A stretch of DNA of 64,000 nucleotides from Clostridia bacterium (lineage in GTDB: Bacteria; Bacillota; Clostridia; Oscillospirales; Acutalibacteraceae), in NCBI GenBank assembly GCA_017399065.1, contig JAFQEL010000041.1:23752-87751 (forward strand), given 5' to 3'. Both the position numbers and the translations under genes were made by a program. The notes under the pieces were generated by a model. It ran no database searches, was not told the origin of the DNA, and was given only the letters and a program-made list of their open reading frames with translations. Position 1 is the first letter of the stretch; the number at the start of each line of letters is the position of its first letter. Shown piece by piece: positions 53,226 to 62,769 of the stretch.

Positions 53226-54014
53226 ATGACGGTGCAGACCCTTATACCCACAATGCATCAAACGGATTTTTCAATTCTTGATAAAATGAATATTCAGACT
53301 GATGCAATTGTTGTTAATCAATGCGACACGTTTTCAAAAGAGGTCTTTGAGCACAGAGGAAGGCAGATTGAGTTTTATTCTCTTCCCGAAAGAGGAATAG
53401 GTCAGAGCAGAAATTTCTCACTTATGAGAGCGAGCGGAGACATTGTTCTGTTTGCTGATGATGACGTGCGTTATTATGACGGATATGAGGAAATGATAAT
53501 AAAGGCGTTTGAGGAGAATCCCGATGCTGATATGATAGCCTTCAATCTCGATTTCAAGGGTGGCACAAGGAAGAGGACAAAAATACAGAAAAATAAACGC
53601 ATCCGATGGTTCAACTGCGGCAGATACGGTGCACCGAGAATGGCAGTCAAGCTTGAGAGCGCACGCAGGCATAACCTTTGCTTCAGTCTGCTGTTCGGCG
53701 GCGGAGCGAGATATTCTGCCGGTGAAGACGTTATATTTGCCAATCAGGCGGTAAAATCGGGTATGCATTTTTATGCTGTGCCGATAACGGTTGCAGAAAT
53801 TGACGATTCAACATCTACTTGGTTTGAGGGAAACAACGCCAAGCTTTTTTATGATAAAGGTGCTCTTTTTGCGGCGATAAATCCGAAAACAGCAGTTTTG
53901 CGAAGCATACGTTTTGCAATCAGATATTCCAACCTTTGTAAAGAGGAGCTTACCGTAGCTGATGCATTTAAATTGATGCTCAAAGGCAGCAGTGATTTTA
54001 AAAACAACCGATAA
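53226..54014 (+). CDS. GT2-like (GT-A) glycosyltransferase
   Basis: 262 residues. The nucleotide-binding half has VVNQCD, YSLPERGIGQSRN and the D-x-D region LFADDDVRYYDGYEE (about 78-92). The N-terminus is unusually short and begins MTVQTLIPTMHQ rather than the common VSVIIPxYN. SLLFGGGARYSAGEDVIF is the acceptor-side segment. It is cytosolic and belongs to the polymer assembly set. Specificity is unknown. Confidence 0.85.
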   Translation: MTVQTLIPTMHQTDFSILDKMNIQTDAIVVNQCDTFSKEVFEHRGRQIEFYSLPERGIGQSRNFSLMRASGDIVLFADDDVRYYDGYEEMIIKAFEENPDADMIAFNLDFKGGTRKRTKIQKNKRIRWFNCGRYGAPRMAVKLESARRHNLCFSLLFGGGARYSAGEDVIFANQAVKSGMHFYAVPITVAEIDDSTSTWFEGNNAKLFYDKGALFAAINPKTAVLRSIRFAIRYSNLCKEELTVADAFKLMLKGSSDFKNNR

Positions 54015-54025
54015 CGGAGAAAATA

Positions 54026-55216
54026 ATGAAAGATTCAAGAAAACGAATTCTTCTCATAAACAGCCATTTCGGAATGGGTGGTATTGAGTCTGCGATGGTC
54101 AATATGGCCAATGAGCTGTGCAAGTATTATGATGTTGACCTGCTCATATATAATCCTGCGGGACCCATGAAAGAGCGTCTTGACAGCAGGGTTAACATAC
54201 TTAAGTCCTGCTTTGCTTTGCGGGCTGTTGGTATGTCTGTTGGCGAAGCTTTTCGCAGCCGAAGTCTGCTTATCTTTTTGTTTAGGCTTTTCGCTTCGGT
54301 TTGGGCAAAGCTTTTTGACAATCGGTTGCCGATATGGATAGCAACAAAACTTCAGTCGAAGCTCGGCGAATATGATTTAGCGGTTGCATACCGTCAAGAG
54401 GTAGACAGACACGATATAATATCCGGCTTTGTAAGAGTGCTCAACCGCTGTGTGAAGGCTAAGCGCAAGGTTGCTTGGATACATTATGATGCTACTTACT
54501 TCAAAGGCTATCACGCTTTTAATTACAAATATTACAGTGAAGTTGATAAAATAATCGGTGTTTCAAAGGCAGTTGCCGATGCATTTGCAAAAATGAACCC
54601 GATAATTAGCGATAAAATTGATTATTGTTATAATTTTATAGATAGTGAGATGCTTGCTGAAAAAAGCAACGAGCCGCAGGGTATTGCTTATCCGGAAGGC
54701 AGCTTTGCTTGCTTTTCCGCTTGTCGCTTAAGCAAGGGTAAAGCCATTGAGCGTACAATTAAGGCAATAGCTCCGGCAATGCATAAACACAAGGATATAA
54801 TTTGGTACATCGCAGGCGACGGCCCTCAACGTGAAAGCATACTTTCCGTTATCGAAGCTGAAGGTTTGTCAGGCAGAGTAGTTTTGCTCGGTAATCTTGC
54901 TAATCCGTATCCGTATATTAAAAATGCAGACCTGTTTATGCTGACCTCATATCACGAGGCGGCTCCGGTTGTATATATGGAGGCAAAGTGTTTGGGAACG
55001 TCTGTGTTTACAACCGAGACACTTTCGTCATACGAAATGTTGTCTGACGGTGCAGAAGACTTTGTATGCGAAAACTCTGACAATGGTATTCAAACAAGAT
55101 TTGAGGCTATTGTTAATAACAGAGAGCTTTTGAAGCAGGCAAGCCAAAATATCAATACAAAGAAGTTTACGAATACGCAGTCGCTTGAAAAAATATCCGA
55201 AATTATTGAGGCTTAA
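54026..55216 (+). CDS. GT4-type glycosyltransferase
   Basis: 396 residues. HFGMGGIESAMVNMANEL at the N-terminus, KVAWIHYDATYFKGYH and IIGVSKAVADAF in the acceptor half, then SACRLSKGKAIERTI, YIAGDGPQ, LLGNLANPYPYI and LTSYHEAAPVVYMEAKCLG (E-x7-E) form a GT-B enzyme. It starts 11 bases after the GT2-like gene. It is probably the last cytosolic sugar addition before flipping. Confidence 0.92.
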   Translation: MKDSRKRILLINSHFGMGGIESAMVNMANELCKYYDVDLLIYNPAGPMKERLDSRVNILKSCFALRAVGMSVGEAFRSRSLLIFLFRLFASVWAKLFDNRLPIWIATKLQSKLGEYDLAVAYRQEVDRHDIISGFVRVLNRCVKAKRKVAWIHYDATYFKGYHAFNYKYYSEVDKIIGVSKAVADAFAKMNPIISDKIDYCYNFIDSEMLAEKSNEPQGIAYPEGSFACFSACRLSKGKAIERTIKAIAPAMHKHKDIIWYIAGDGPQRESILSVIEAEGLSGRVVLLGNLANPYPYIKNADLFMLTSYHEAAPVVYMEAKCLGTSVFTTETLSSYEMLSDGAEDFVCENSDNGIQTRFEAIVNNRELLKQASQNINTKKFTNTQSLEKISEIIEA

Positions 55217-55244
55217 GATTTTGTAAAAAGGAGGGAGAGCGGCA

Positions 55245-56558
55245 GTGCTGCAAATCAGAAGCAACAAAATAAGATGGGCTATTTCTGCCGCTCTTGCCGC
55301 ACTGATACTTCTCGGCACGTACAGAAGTGTATTTTCGTTGGCGGCCTTTCTTGTCTGCTGTTTTATGGTTGTTTTTTGTGACCGTGAATCAACTCTTTTG
55401 CAGATGTTTTTTATAATGCCTATGGCGAATATATTCCGTATATCGCCGACCACTCAGTCTTTTTTAACAATTCTGCTGTTAGCCTATGTAGTGCTGCATC
55501 TTGTGCTTCCGCGTAAGGCTACGTTGTTGGTTGTGTTGTTTGCTGCCTATGTTGTTATAGGTGAGCTTGTGGGCGGAGAGTTCAATCTGTTCAGGACCAT
55601 AAAGCTTATATGTAACGTACTGTTTCTTTCAAGTATTCTTAACAGTGAGGTCAAAATCCGACATAAAGAGATATTCTTAAGTTATATTATCGGCAATATA
55701 GTTGCCTCATTCTTCAAGCTTGCGGATTCATCGATTTTTAAAATAAGCTCTTATATCAATTCTGAAAGTATAGGTAATATAAATTCCGATAACTTTGCTA
55801 TTCGCTTCTCAGGACTTTACAGCGACCCGAATTATTATGCAGTCGGTCTTATAATTTCGCTGTGCTTGCTGATTGTTTTGTATCACAGAAAAGAAATTCA
55901 GTTTTATTTTGCTGCTGTGTTAGCCGCACCGATTGTTTATTTTCTCATAATAACTTACAGCAAATCTGCTGCACTGATGCTTGTGGTCACAGCGTTATTT
56001 CTTGTGTATTCGTTTGTGCGCAGACGAAATTATGTGGCTGCTGTATTTATTGCGGTGTCTTCAGTTGTTGTGGTTGTGCTTGCATTTTCCGGTAAGATAC
56101 CTTTTTTGCAAACGGTTGTAGACCGGTTTATGGCAAGCGACTCAGCAGACGGTATGGATGTCAGCTCACTCACAACAGGCAGATTTGATTTGTGGGTAAC
56201 ATATATTAAGTATTTAATACAAAATATTGCTGTCGGAATTTTTGGCGGAAGCATTACTGCAGAATTAATTGCCCATCACGGATCACACAATACATATATT
56301 GAAGTTATTTACTACCTTGGAATTGCAGGTGGTTCATTATTATTGTTAACACTCAGATTTATACTTTCACAGAGCGTGATAGTAAAACATAAAAAAAGCT
56401 TTTTGAATTATAGTGTTATTTTATGTATCTGTATTATGTATTTCTTTCTTGGTGAGCTGTTTTATTTTGATCCTCCGTTCCAGATTATGTTGGCGTTTAT
56501 GGTGTTGAATTTGCCGCTTTATGAAAACGGTGAATCTGAAACTAAAAAAATAATATAG
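55245..56558 (+). CDS. Wzy-type polymerase/O-antigen ligase-like membrane protein
   Basis: 437 residues from GTG at 55245, with AAGGAGGGAG upstream. There are about eleven membrane helices. An outer loop near 285-325 ends in TTGRFDLW, and HGSHNTYIE further on is the Wzy_C/WaaL-like motif with a key His. It joins lipid-linked repeats outside the membrane. It is preceded by glycosyltransferases and followed 3 genes later by a Wzx flippase, completing the Wzx/Wzy pathway. Confidence 0.85.
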   Translation: MLQIRSNKIRWAISAALAALILLGTYRSVFSLAAFLVCCFMVVFCDRESTLLQMFFIMPMANIFRISPTTQSFLTILLLAYVVLHLVLPRKATLLVVLFAAYVVIGELVGGEFNLFRTIKLICNVLFLSSILNSEVKIRHKEIFLSYIIGNIVASFFKLADSSIFKISSYINSESIGNINSDNFAIRFSGLYSDPNYYAVGLIISLCLLIVLYHRKEIQFYFAAVLAAPIVYFLIITYSKSAALMLVVTALFLVYSFVRRRNYVAAVFIAVSSVVVVVLAFSGKIPFLQTVVDRFMASDSADGMDVSSLTTGRFDLWVTYIKYLIQNIAVGIFGGSITAELIAHHGSHNTYIEVIYYLGIAGGSLLLLTLRFILSQSVIVKHKKSFLNYSVILCICIMYFFLGELFYFDPPFQIMLAFMVLNLPLYENGESETKKII

Positions 56559-56579
56559 CATACTGAAGAGGTGTTGCGA

Positions 56580-58406
56580 ATGAATTTAACGGATATAAAG
56601 CTTATTATATGGGACTTGGATGAAACTTTTTGGAAGGGCACCATCAGTGAAGAAAGCGTTACATTGTTGGATGAAAACATACATTTTTTGAAGAATACAA
56701 CCGATATGGGTATTGTTAATTCGATTTGTTCAAAGAATGATGAAGCTGTTGTGCGTAAGTTCTTGGAAAATATAGGTGTTTGGGAGCTTTTTGTTTTTCC
56801 GTCGGTTGATTGGACACCTAAGGGTTATCGCGTGAAGACTATAATCGAAGAAATGAAGCTGCGAGCTGTAAATGTTTTGTTTATAGATGATAACATTCAA
56901 AATCTTGAAGAGGCTAAAGCTTTTTGTCCCGGTCTGTTGACGGCGTCGCCTGATGAAATATCAGAACTTATTTCACAAGCTGAAAAAGCTGAAAAAAGTG
57001 ATAAGGATAACAAGCGCCTTAATCAATATAAGCTGCTCGAATCAAAAATGCAGGCACGAAATGATTTTGGCTCAAACGAAGAATTTCTGAGCTCTTGTGC
57101 AATTGAAGTCGATATATTTTATGATTGTGCTACCGAGACAGAACGTATATATGAGCTTTTAATGCGCAGTAACCAGCTTAATTATACGAAATTCAGACAA
57201 GATAAAACAGATTTTGAAAAGTTGATTGCAGATCCCGGTATTAGAAGCGGTTACGTAAAAGTCAGTGACAAGTTTGGCGATTACGGTATAGTCGGTTTTT
57301 TTGCCGTTAAAAATAACCGTCTGATTCATTTTGCTTTTTCGTGCCGTACGCTCGGTATGAAAGTAGAACAGTACGTATATTTTTTACTTGGTTGTCCTGA
57401 ACTGGATGTTTCCGGTGATGTTGTTTCGCCTCTTAATAAAACGGAAAATCCGCATTGGATAAATAACAATTGCAATTCTGCCGATAAATCATCGCTTGTG
57501 TCAGAAAATATGTCTAAAAAAATTCTCTTTAAAGGTCCTTGCGATATGTCGCAGATGCATGCGTTTCTGAATCTTGGCGAATATGCCGTTACGGAATTTG
57601 CCTATGTAAATGATAAAGGTATTTACATTGAAGGTCATAATCATACTTCGCAGATTGTAACTGCCATGACAGCTACTGCAGAACAAAAACACACCCTGCT
57701 GTCGGAAAGCGATTTTTGGGATGTCGGTGCTTTTGAAACCTCAATGGGCAAAGATAAATATGATTTTATTGTGCTTTCAATGCTGACTGACGGTAATCTT
57801 GGTATTTATCGTAATAAAAATACGGGCTGTGAAATAGCTCTTTGTGAGAAATACTACGATATTACCGACCCTAAAAATCAGGATGATTATTTGTCCGGTA
57901 AAATTTTTACATCAAAAATTGATTTTACGGAAGAATTGCTTTGCGATTTTAGCGAGAAATATTGTTTTGAAGATAATTCAGACGCTCATAAAACTATACA
58001 AAATTTAGATAAAATAAGGTCTTTGCTCGACAAAAATACGGTGTTGGTTCTTCTTCTCGGCTCGGAACGCGAGTTTAAAAAAAAGTGTGAAGTATCTTAC
58101 GCAGGTCGTCATCTTCAGCACATCGTGATGAATCGTGCGATTGAAGAATGGGCTACTGGAAAAGCCAATGTTGTGCTGATACCTTTTGATAGATATATTA
58201 AAGGTGAAGGTGATTTTATTGATACAATAAATCATTTTGTCAAGCGTGTGTATTACGATCTGGCATGCGATTTGGCAAAACTGTTCGGTACGGTTGACGG
58301 TAAAGATATCAGTGTGAAAAGTAAGAGCTTTTTGATTAAATCAACTGTAAGACAGAAGCTTAAGTTTTTTAAGTCAAAGCTTAGAAAGCTACTTAAAACA
58401 ATATAA
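56580..58406 (+). CDS. FkbH-like HAD-IIIC family protein
   Basis: 608 residues from the ATG at 56580; the GTG at 56571 is part of the GAGGTG ribosome-binding site. HAD residues D12 and D14 (IWDLDETFWKGT), SICSKND and FIDDNIQN mark the phosphatase-like domain. A GNAT-like middle (about 170-290, LMRSNQLNYTKFR) and an SGNH-like last part (FKGPCDMSQM, DFIVLSMLTD) follow. In polyketide loci FkbH loads a glyceryl group from bisphosphoglycerate onto an ACP. No ACP is visible here, so transfer to a sugar of the polymer is a possible alternative. Confidence 0.8.
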   Translation: MNLTDIKLIIWDLDETFWKGTISEESVTLLDENIHFLKNTTDMGIVNSICSKNDEAVVRKFLENIGVWELFVFPSVDWTPKGYRVKTIIEEMKLRAVNVLFIDDNIQNLEEAKAFCPGLLTASPDEISELISQAEKAEKSDKDNKRLNQYKLLESKMQARNDFGSNEEFLSSCAIEVDIFYDCATETERIYELLMRSNQLNYTKFRQDKTDFEKLIADPGIRSGYVKVSDKFGDYGIVGFFAVKNNRLIHFAFSCRTLGMKVEQYVYFLLGCPELDVSGDVVSPLNKTENPHWINNNCNSADKSSLVSENMSKKILFKGPCDMSQMHAFLNLGEYAVTEFAYVNDKGIYIEGHNHTSQIVTAMTATAEQKHTLLSESDFWDVGAFETSMGKDKYDFIVLSMLTDGNLGIYRNKNTGCEIALCEKYYDITDPKNQDDYLSGKIFTSKIDFTEELLCDFSEKYCFEDNSDAHKTIQNLDKIRSLLDKNTVLVLLLGSEREFKKKCEVSYAGRHLQHIVMNRAIEEWATGKANVVLIPFDRYIKGEGDFIDTINHFVKRVYYDLACDLAKLFGTVDGKDISVKSKSFLIKSTVRQKLKFFKSKLRKLLKTI

Positions 58407-58442
58407 ATTGTATAATTGTAATTAGTTTAGGTTGGTGTGAAA

Positions 58443-59267
58443 ATGACTGTAGCCGAAATGAAAAAAATAAAAGACTTTCAGATGGAAATAATGGACGAGG
58501 TGCACAAAGTCTGTGTTGAAAACGGTCTGGTGTACTATATCATAGGCGGTACAGCTCTTGGGGCAGTCAGACACGGAGGATTTATACCGTGGGATGTCGA
58601 TATTGACATCGCTATGCCCAGAAGAGATTATGAACAGTTTGAAAAGTTTTCTGCAACTAAACTTGACGGACGATATTTTCTCAAAAACTATAAAAATACA
58701 CCCAAATACTCTTATCCTCACGCGAGGGTTGGAATAAAAAACACTCAGCTTTATGACAAGCTTCAGGATATTAACCCGAAAGAAGAAATATTACCGATTT
58801 ATATTGATATCTTTCCTCTTGATAATGCACCTGCAGATGAGACTCTTCAACAAAAACAATCTAAGGATATAAATAGAATAAGGAAACAAAAATATATAAA
58901 GCATGCAAGATGTTACAGAAAAGATTTTAAAAATCTGTATATTAAAAAAATTCTTTCGTTACTGCTGTTTTGGACTGATATGAATAAACTTAATGCTGAG
59001 TTTGATGCTGTTTGCAGGAGATATGAAGATGTTGATACGGGGTTACTTTGCTCAATGGCAAGCCACTATAAATATTCTAAGCAGTGTATGCCGGCTTCTG
59101 TTTACGGTAAACCTCAGCTTATAAAGTTTGAAAACAGGGAGTACTATGCACCCGAAAAGCTTGACGATTATCTGACGCGTATTTACGGTGATTATATGAA
59201 GCTGCCGCCTGAGGAAGAACGTCAATCAAACCTAGAACTGTTTACGAAAGTTGTTTTTGATAAATAA
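58443..59267 (+). CDS. LicD-family phosphotransferase
   Basis: 274 residues from the ATG at 58443 with GGTG upstream; the GTG two codons earlier is less likely. YYIIGGTALGAVRHGGF and IPWDVDIDIAMPRRDY form the nucleotidyltransferase-like active site (G-T-x-L-G, R-H, D-x-D-I-D), followed by YIDIFPLDNAP. LicD relatives transfer phosphocholine, or glycerol- or ribitol-phosphate from a CDP donor, to sugars. A CDP-glycerol synthase gene lies nearby, which points to glycerol-phosphate; inference. Confidence 0.9.
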   Translation: MTVAEMKKIKDFQMEIMDEVHKVCVENGLVYYIIGGTALGAVRHGGFIPWDVDIDIAMPRRDYEQFEKFSATKLDGRYFLKNYKNTPKYSYPHARVGIKNTQLYDKLQDINPKEEILPIYIDIFPLDNAPADETLQQKQSKDINRIRKQKYIKHARCYRKDFKNLYIKKILSLLLFWTDMNKLNAEFDAVCRRYEDVDTGLLCSMASHYKYSKQCMPASVYGKPQLIKFENREYYAPEKLDDYLTRIYGDYMKLPPEEERQSNLELFTKVVFDK

Positions 59268-59303
59268 GTTTTAATTGAAATTATGTGAAAGGAGGAAACC
59301 TAT

Positions 59304-60824
59304 ATGAAATCAAGGGGGCAGAAAGCTCTTATAAATACAGCTGTGCTTGGAATTTACCAGGCAGTTTATTTTGTATGCGGCTTGATTTTGCCGAGATATC
59401 TTCTGCTTCACTTTGGATCAGATTATAACGGTGTAGTTTCCTCCGTCAATCAGTTTCTGAGCTTTATTACAATACTGCAGGTCGGTATTGCCGGCTCAAC
59501 AAGATTTGCTCTGTATAGAGTGTTAGCTGATAACGATATAAAGGGTGTCAGCGGCATTATCAGGGCAACTGAAAAATATATGCGCAAGGTTGGATTGGTG
59601 TTGCTTGCGTATATCGGTATTCTTTCCTTTATATATCCTTATATATCTTCAACCTCTATACCGGCGTTTGAGGCAGGTTTGTTGGTTGTGATTGTAGGTG
59701 CAAGCTCATTTTCGCAGTATTTTTTCGGTATAACCTATCAAATACTTCTTACAGCTGATCAACGGCAATATGTTTATCACATAATAGCAACCGTTGCTAC
59801 TGTGCTGAATACCGTTATTGCAGTTATATTGATGAAAAACGGTCAGAATATTTTTATTGTAAAACTCGGCAGCGCAATAATTTATGTGCTTGTGCCAATA
59901 GTGCTGTCACTGTATGTAAGACGTAAATATAAGATAGATCGATCTGTACCTGTTGACAAAACGGGTCTTAAAGGTCGTTGGGATGTTATGTGGCATTCCG
60001 TGGCGAATATAGTCCACAATAATACCGACCTTGTTGTACTTACAGTGCTGACTGATATAAAGATGGTTTCTGTTTATACTGTCTATCACCTTGTAATTAA
60101 CGGTCTGTACAAAATCCTTTCAATATTCACAAGCAGCCTTGAAGCTGCGTTCGGCAATATGTTTGCAAAGAAAGAAACAAAAACAGCGTACAGGAATCTC
60201 GAAATGTACGAGTTTTTTATGTGCTGCTTTGTTTCGGTTGTTTTTTCCGTCTCACTTGTGCTGATTGTACCTTTTGTAAAGCTTTATACGAGTAATGTTA
60301 CGGACGTTAACTATATTGAGCCTGTATTTGCTGCAGTTGCTGTTATCGCACAGATGGTTATGTGTATTCGTCAGCCTTATCTTACTGTTGTACAAGCATC
60401 AGGTCACTATAAACAGACAAAAAACGGTGCACTTGCTGAAGCCGGTGTAAATATAGTTTTGTCGGTTATTCTTACGTGGCGTATCGGTCTTGTTGGTGTT
60501 GCGGTCGGTACACTTGTTGCAAATCTTTTCCGTACAGTTCAGTATGCGGTTTATCTTAGTAAAAATGTTGTTAACCGACCTTTACATAAGCCTGTGCTTA
60601 TGATGCTGTGGACAGCGGCAAACGTTTTGGTCGTTTGGTTTGTTTCAAAGCCTTTGATGGCTTTAATAACAATAGATTCGTGGATGAATTGGGTATTGGC
60701 AGGCGGCATTTGCTGCGCTGTTGCGGTATTGGTAACATTGCTTACTTCGCTTGTTTGTTGCCGAAAGAAGCTTTGGTTTTTATTGGGCATAATAAAAAAA
60801 TTGTTTGTTAAACTCAAGCATTGA
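59304..60824 (+). CDS. Wzx-type lipid-linked oligosaccharide flippase
   Basis: 506 residues with about 12-14 membrane helices and a strong GAAAGGAGG site. It opens KSRGQKALINTAVLGIYQ, and the MATE/MOP-like pattern (PRYLLLHFGSDYNGVVSSVNQF, then WDVMWHSVANIVHNNTDLVVL) is usual in Wzx. It moves undecaprenyl-linked repeats to the outer face for the polymerase. Confidence 0.9.
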   Translation: MKSRGQKALINTAVLGIYQAVYFVCGLILPRYLLLHFGSDYNGVVSSVNQFLSFITILQVGIAGSTRFALYRVLADNDIKGVSGIIRATEKYMRKVGLVLLAYIGILSFIYPYISSTSIPAFEAGLLVVIVGASSFSQYFFGITYQILLTADQRQYVYHIIATVATVLNTVIAVILMKNGQNIFIVKLGSAIIYVLVPIVLSLYVRRKYKIDRSVPVDKTGLKGRWDVMWHSVANIVHNNTDLVVLTVLTDIKMVSVYTVYHLVINGLYKILSIFTSSLEAAFGNMFAKKETKTAYRNLEMYEFFMCCFVSVVFSVSLVLIVPFVKLYTSNVTDVNYIEPVFAAVAVIAQMVMCIRQPYLTVVQASGHYKQTKNGALAEAGVNIVLSVILTWRIGLVGVAVGTLVANLFRTVQYAVYLSKNVVNRPLHKPVLMMLWTAANVLVVWFVSKPLMALITIDSWMNWVLAGGICCAVAVLVTLLTSLVCCRKKLWFLLGIIKKLFVKLKH

Positions 60825-60835
60825 AGGTGAAAAAT

Positions 60836-61276
60836 ATGAAAAAAATTATCGGATATACAACGGGTGTTTACGATATGTTTCATATCGGTCACCTCAATAT
60901 TCTCAGACGTGCCAAGGAGCAGTGCGATTATCTTATTGTAGGTGTCAGCACGGATGAGCTTGTTTTGAAAGAGAAAAATAAAACGCCCGTCATTCCGTGG
61001 AACGAGAGAGCGGAAATAATAAAAGCAATACGATATGTTGATGAGGTCGTTGTACAGCCCGATAAAGATAAGCTTGCCGCTTGGGAACGGTATCGCTTCG
61101 ATAAAATGTTTGTCGGAACGGATTGGCAGGGTACGCCCCAATGGCAAAAAATCGAGGAGCAGTTCGCTCCTCTCGGTGTTGAAATAGTATATCTGCCGCA
61201 TACTGACGGTGTGTCGAGTACGGAACTTACAAATTACATAAAAAAAGTTCTGGAAACCAATCCGGAGGACAAATGA
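60836..61276 (+). CDS. tagD: Glycerol-3-phosphate cytidylyltransferase
   Basis: 146 residues from the ATG at 60836 (GAAGGTGA upstream); the earlier in-frame TTG overlaps the Wzx stop. TTGVYDMFHIGHL carries the H16-x-G-H19 nucleotidyl-transfer motif, and DGVSSTELT is the second signature (usually RTxGISTT). It makes CDP-glycerol from CTP and glycerol-3-phosphate. No TagB/TagF-type glycerol-phosphate polymerase is in the window, so LicD is the likely user. Its stop overlaps the start of the next gene. Confidence 0.9.
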   Translation: MKKIIGYTTGVYDMFHIGHLNILRRAKEQCDYLIVGVSTDELVLKEKNKTPVIPWNERAEIIKAIRYVDEVVVQPDKDKLAAWERYRFDKMFVGTDWQGTPQWQKIEEQFAPLGVEIVYLPHTDGVSSTELTNYIKKVLETNPEDK

Positions 61277-62745
61277 TGAACGGTAATTATTTTAGCAGCA
61301 TTTTTTCTTTTTGCCTTTGTAAAGAAGGTATGGTGAAAGGTGAGCTTCTGGAGAGGTTTGAGATCTCGCGCAGATTTGGCGATTATATACTTTATACAGA
61401 TAGCAGAACACCTGTAGATTATGCTGAGTCTGACGGAAGAGAGCTCGCAGTGTTCGGTTACGCGGTTGATGTTTTCAGCGGCAAGAGTGATGGGCTTGCA
61501 AAAGCTATGCTCGATTCTGCAGCTGATATTGACGGTGTTGTCAAATGTGAAGAAAAGCTCGGCGGTAAGTATGTTGTTTTCTACGCCGAAAACGGCAAGT
61601 GTTTCTGCCTTGGTGACGCAACTTGCAGTGTCCCTCTTTTTTACGGTAACGGTGTATGTACTTGTTATACTCGCCTTATTGCACAGAATTTTGAACTTGA
61701 GAAAGATCCTTATCTCAGGCAGATAAGAGACAGCGGTAAGCTGGCTCAACCGATGCCGTATGATACCACTCCTTACAAGGAAATAAAGCGTTTGTTGCCA
61801 AATCATTATCTTGATATGGATGAGTGCAGATCTGTCCGATTCATAAATTCTTCAGTAAAACAAAAGCGGATTACTGCGAAGCAGGCGGCTGATATCACTT
61901 CACCTATGGTTGAAAACATAACAAAAATGTTTGACTCGAAATTTAAGCTGTACTGTCCGCTGACCGGTGGTAAGGACAGCCGCGTTATATATGCGTACCT
62001 GAAAAATCTCAGCGGTGAAAATGTGGATTCATACACTGTCTGGTTTGATAGATTTGAAGCTGACGGACAAGATTGGGATATACCTGTTGAGCTTGCAAAA
62101 CAGGGAAAAACCAGTCATAAGCAGGTTAGATTTGAGATTGTTTCGAATGATGCTAAAGCAGCGATGGATGATTTGCTTGAAGCTGACGGATATTCGCCTG
62201 AAGCTTTTTTACTTGCGCTTACGTTATATGAGCATTTCAGCGACGGTGCTATTCTCGAAGGCGATATTCTTGGGCAGATAGGTAAAAATTCACTTCACCG
62301 TAATATTCCTGCACGTTTGGCAAGTCCGAGCTATTTCAGGTGCAAAATACACAATTTCAGTGAAGGTGCCAAACACTGTATGAAAGAGTGGATGGATGAT
62401 GTGAAGGCTTCGTATGAACAGGTGAACATAATGGATCTGTTTTCAGTCGAAAACAGGCTTGGTGTATGGGCGGCAAACACTCACCTTGTTCGCAACGGTA
62501 TCGGCCTTGTTAATCTTAACGTGTTTAATTCAAGAAGTATAATTTATGTTTGGACCGCTGCCGATAAAAAAGAGCGGATGAAATCAATGCTTCATATTGA
62601 GCTTATTAAAATTATTTGTCCCGATGTGTTGCATGTGCCTTTCGGTCAGGATAAAGGTTTAATGAAATTTGCAAAGTCAAGCGTTCCTATTTTTTATTTC
62701 TCAACTTTTTTGAAGTACTATATTCAAAAAAGAAATTTCAGATGA
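61276..62745 (+). CDS. Asparagine-synthetase-like protein without glutaminase Cys
   Basis: 489 residues from the ATG at 61276 (GGAGG 7 bases upstream); an ATG at 61273 gives one more residue. The N-terminal half keeps the amidotransferase-like fold pattern (LGGKYVVFYA, FCLGDATCSVPLFY), but there is no Cys at position 2. The PP-loop ATP site is CPLTGGKDS (about 227-235). It should activate a carboxyl with ATP and use free ammonia or another amine. Such proteins occur in capsule loci (amidation of uronic acids) and in lasso clusters. WecC-made ManNAcA is a plausible substrate. Confidence 0.8.
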   Translation: MNGNYFSSIFSFCLCKEGMVKGELLERFEISRRFGDYILYTDSRTPVDYAESDGRELAVFGYAVDVFSGKSDGLAKAMLDSAADIDGVVKCEEKLGGKYVVFYAENGKCFCLGDATCSVPLFYGNGVCTCYTRLIAQNFELEKDPYLRQIRDSGKLAQPMPYDTTPYKEIKRLLPNHYLDMDECRSVRFINSSVKQKRITAKQAADITSPMVENITKMFDSKFKLYCPLTGGKDSRVIYAYLKNLSGENVDSYTVWFDRFEADGQDWDIPVELAKQGKTSHKQVRFEIVSNDAKAAMDDLLEADGYSPEAFLLALTLYEHFSDGAILEGDILGQIGKNSLHRNIPARLASPSYFRCKIHNFSEGAKHCMKEWMDDVKASYEQVNIMDLFSVENRLGVWAANTHLVRNGIGLVNLNVFNSRSIIYVWTAADKKERMKSMLHIELIKIICPDVLHVPFGQDKGLMKFAKSSVPIFYFSTFLKYYIQKRNFR

Positions 62746-62769
62746 TAATCTTTACGGAGTGATGAAATT

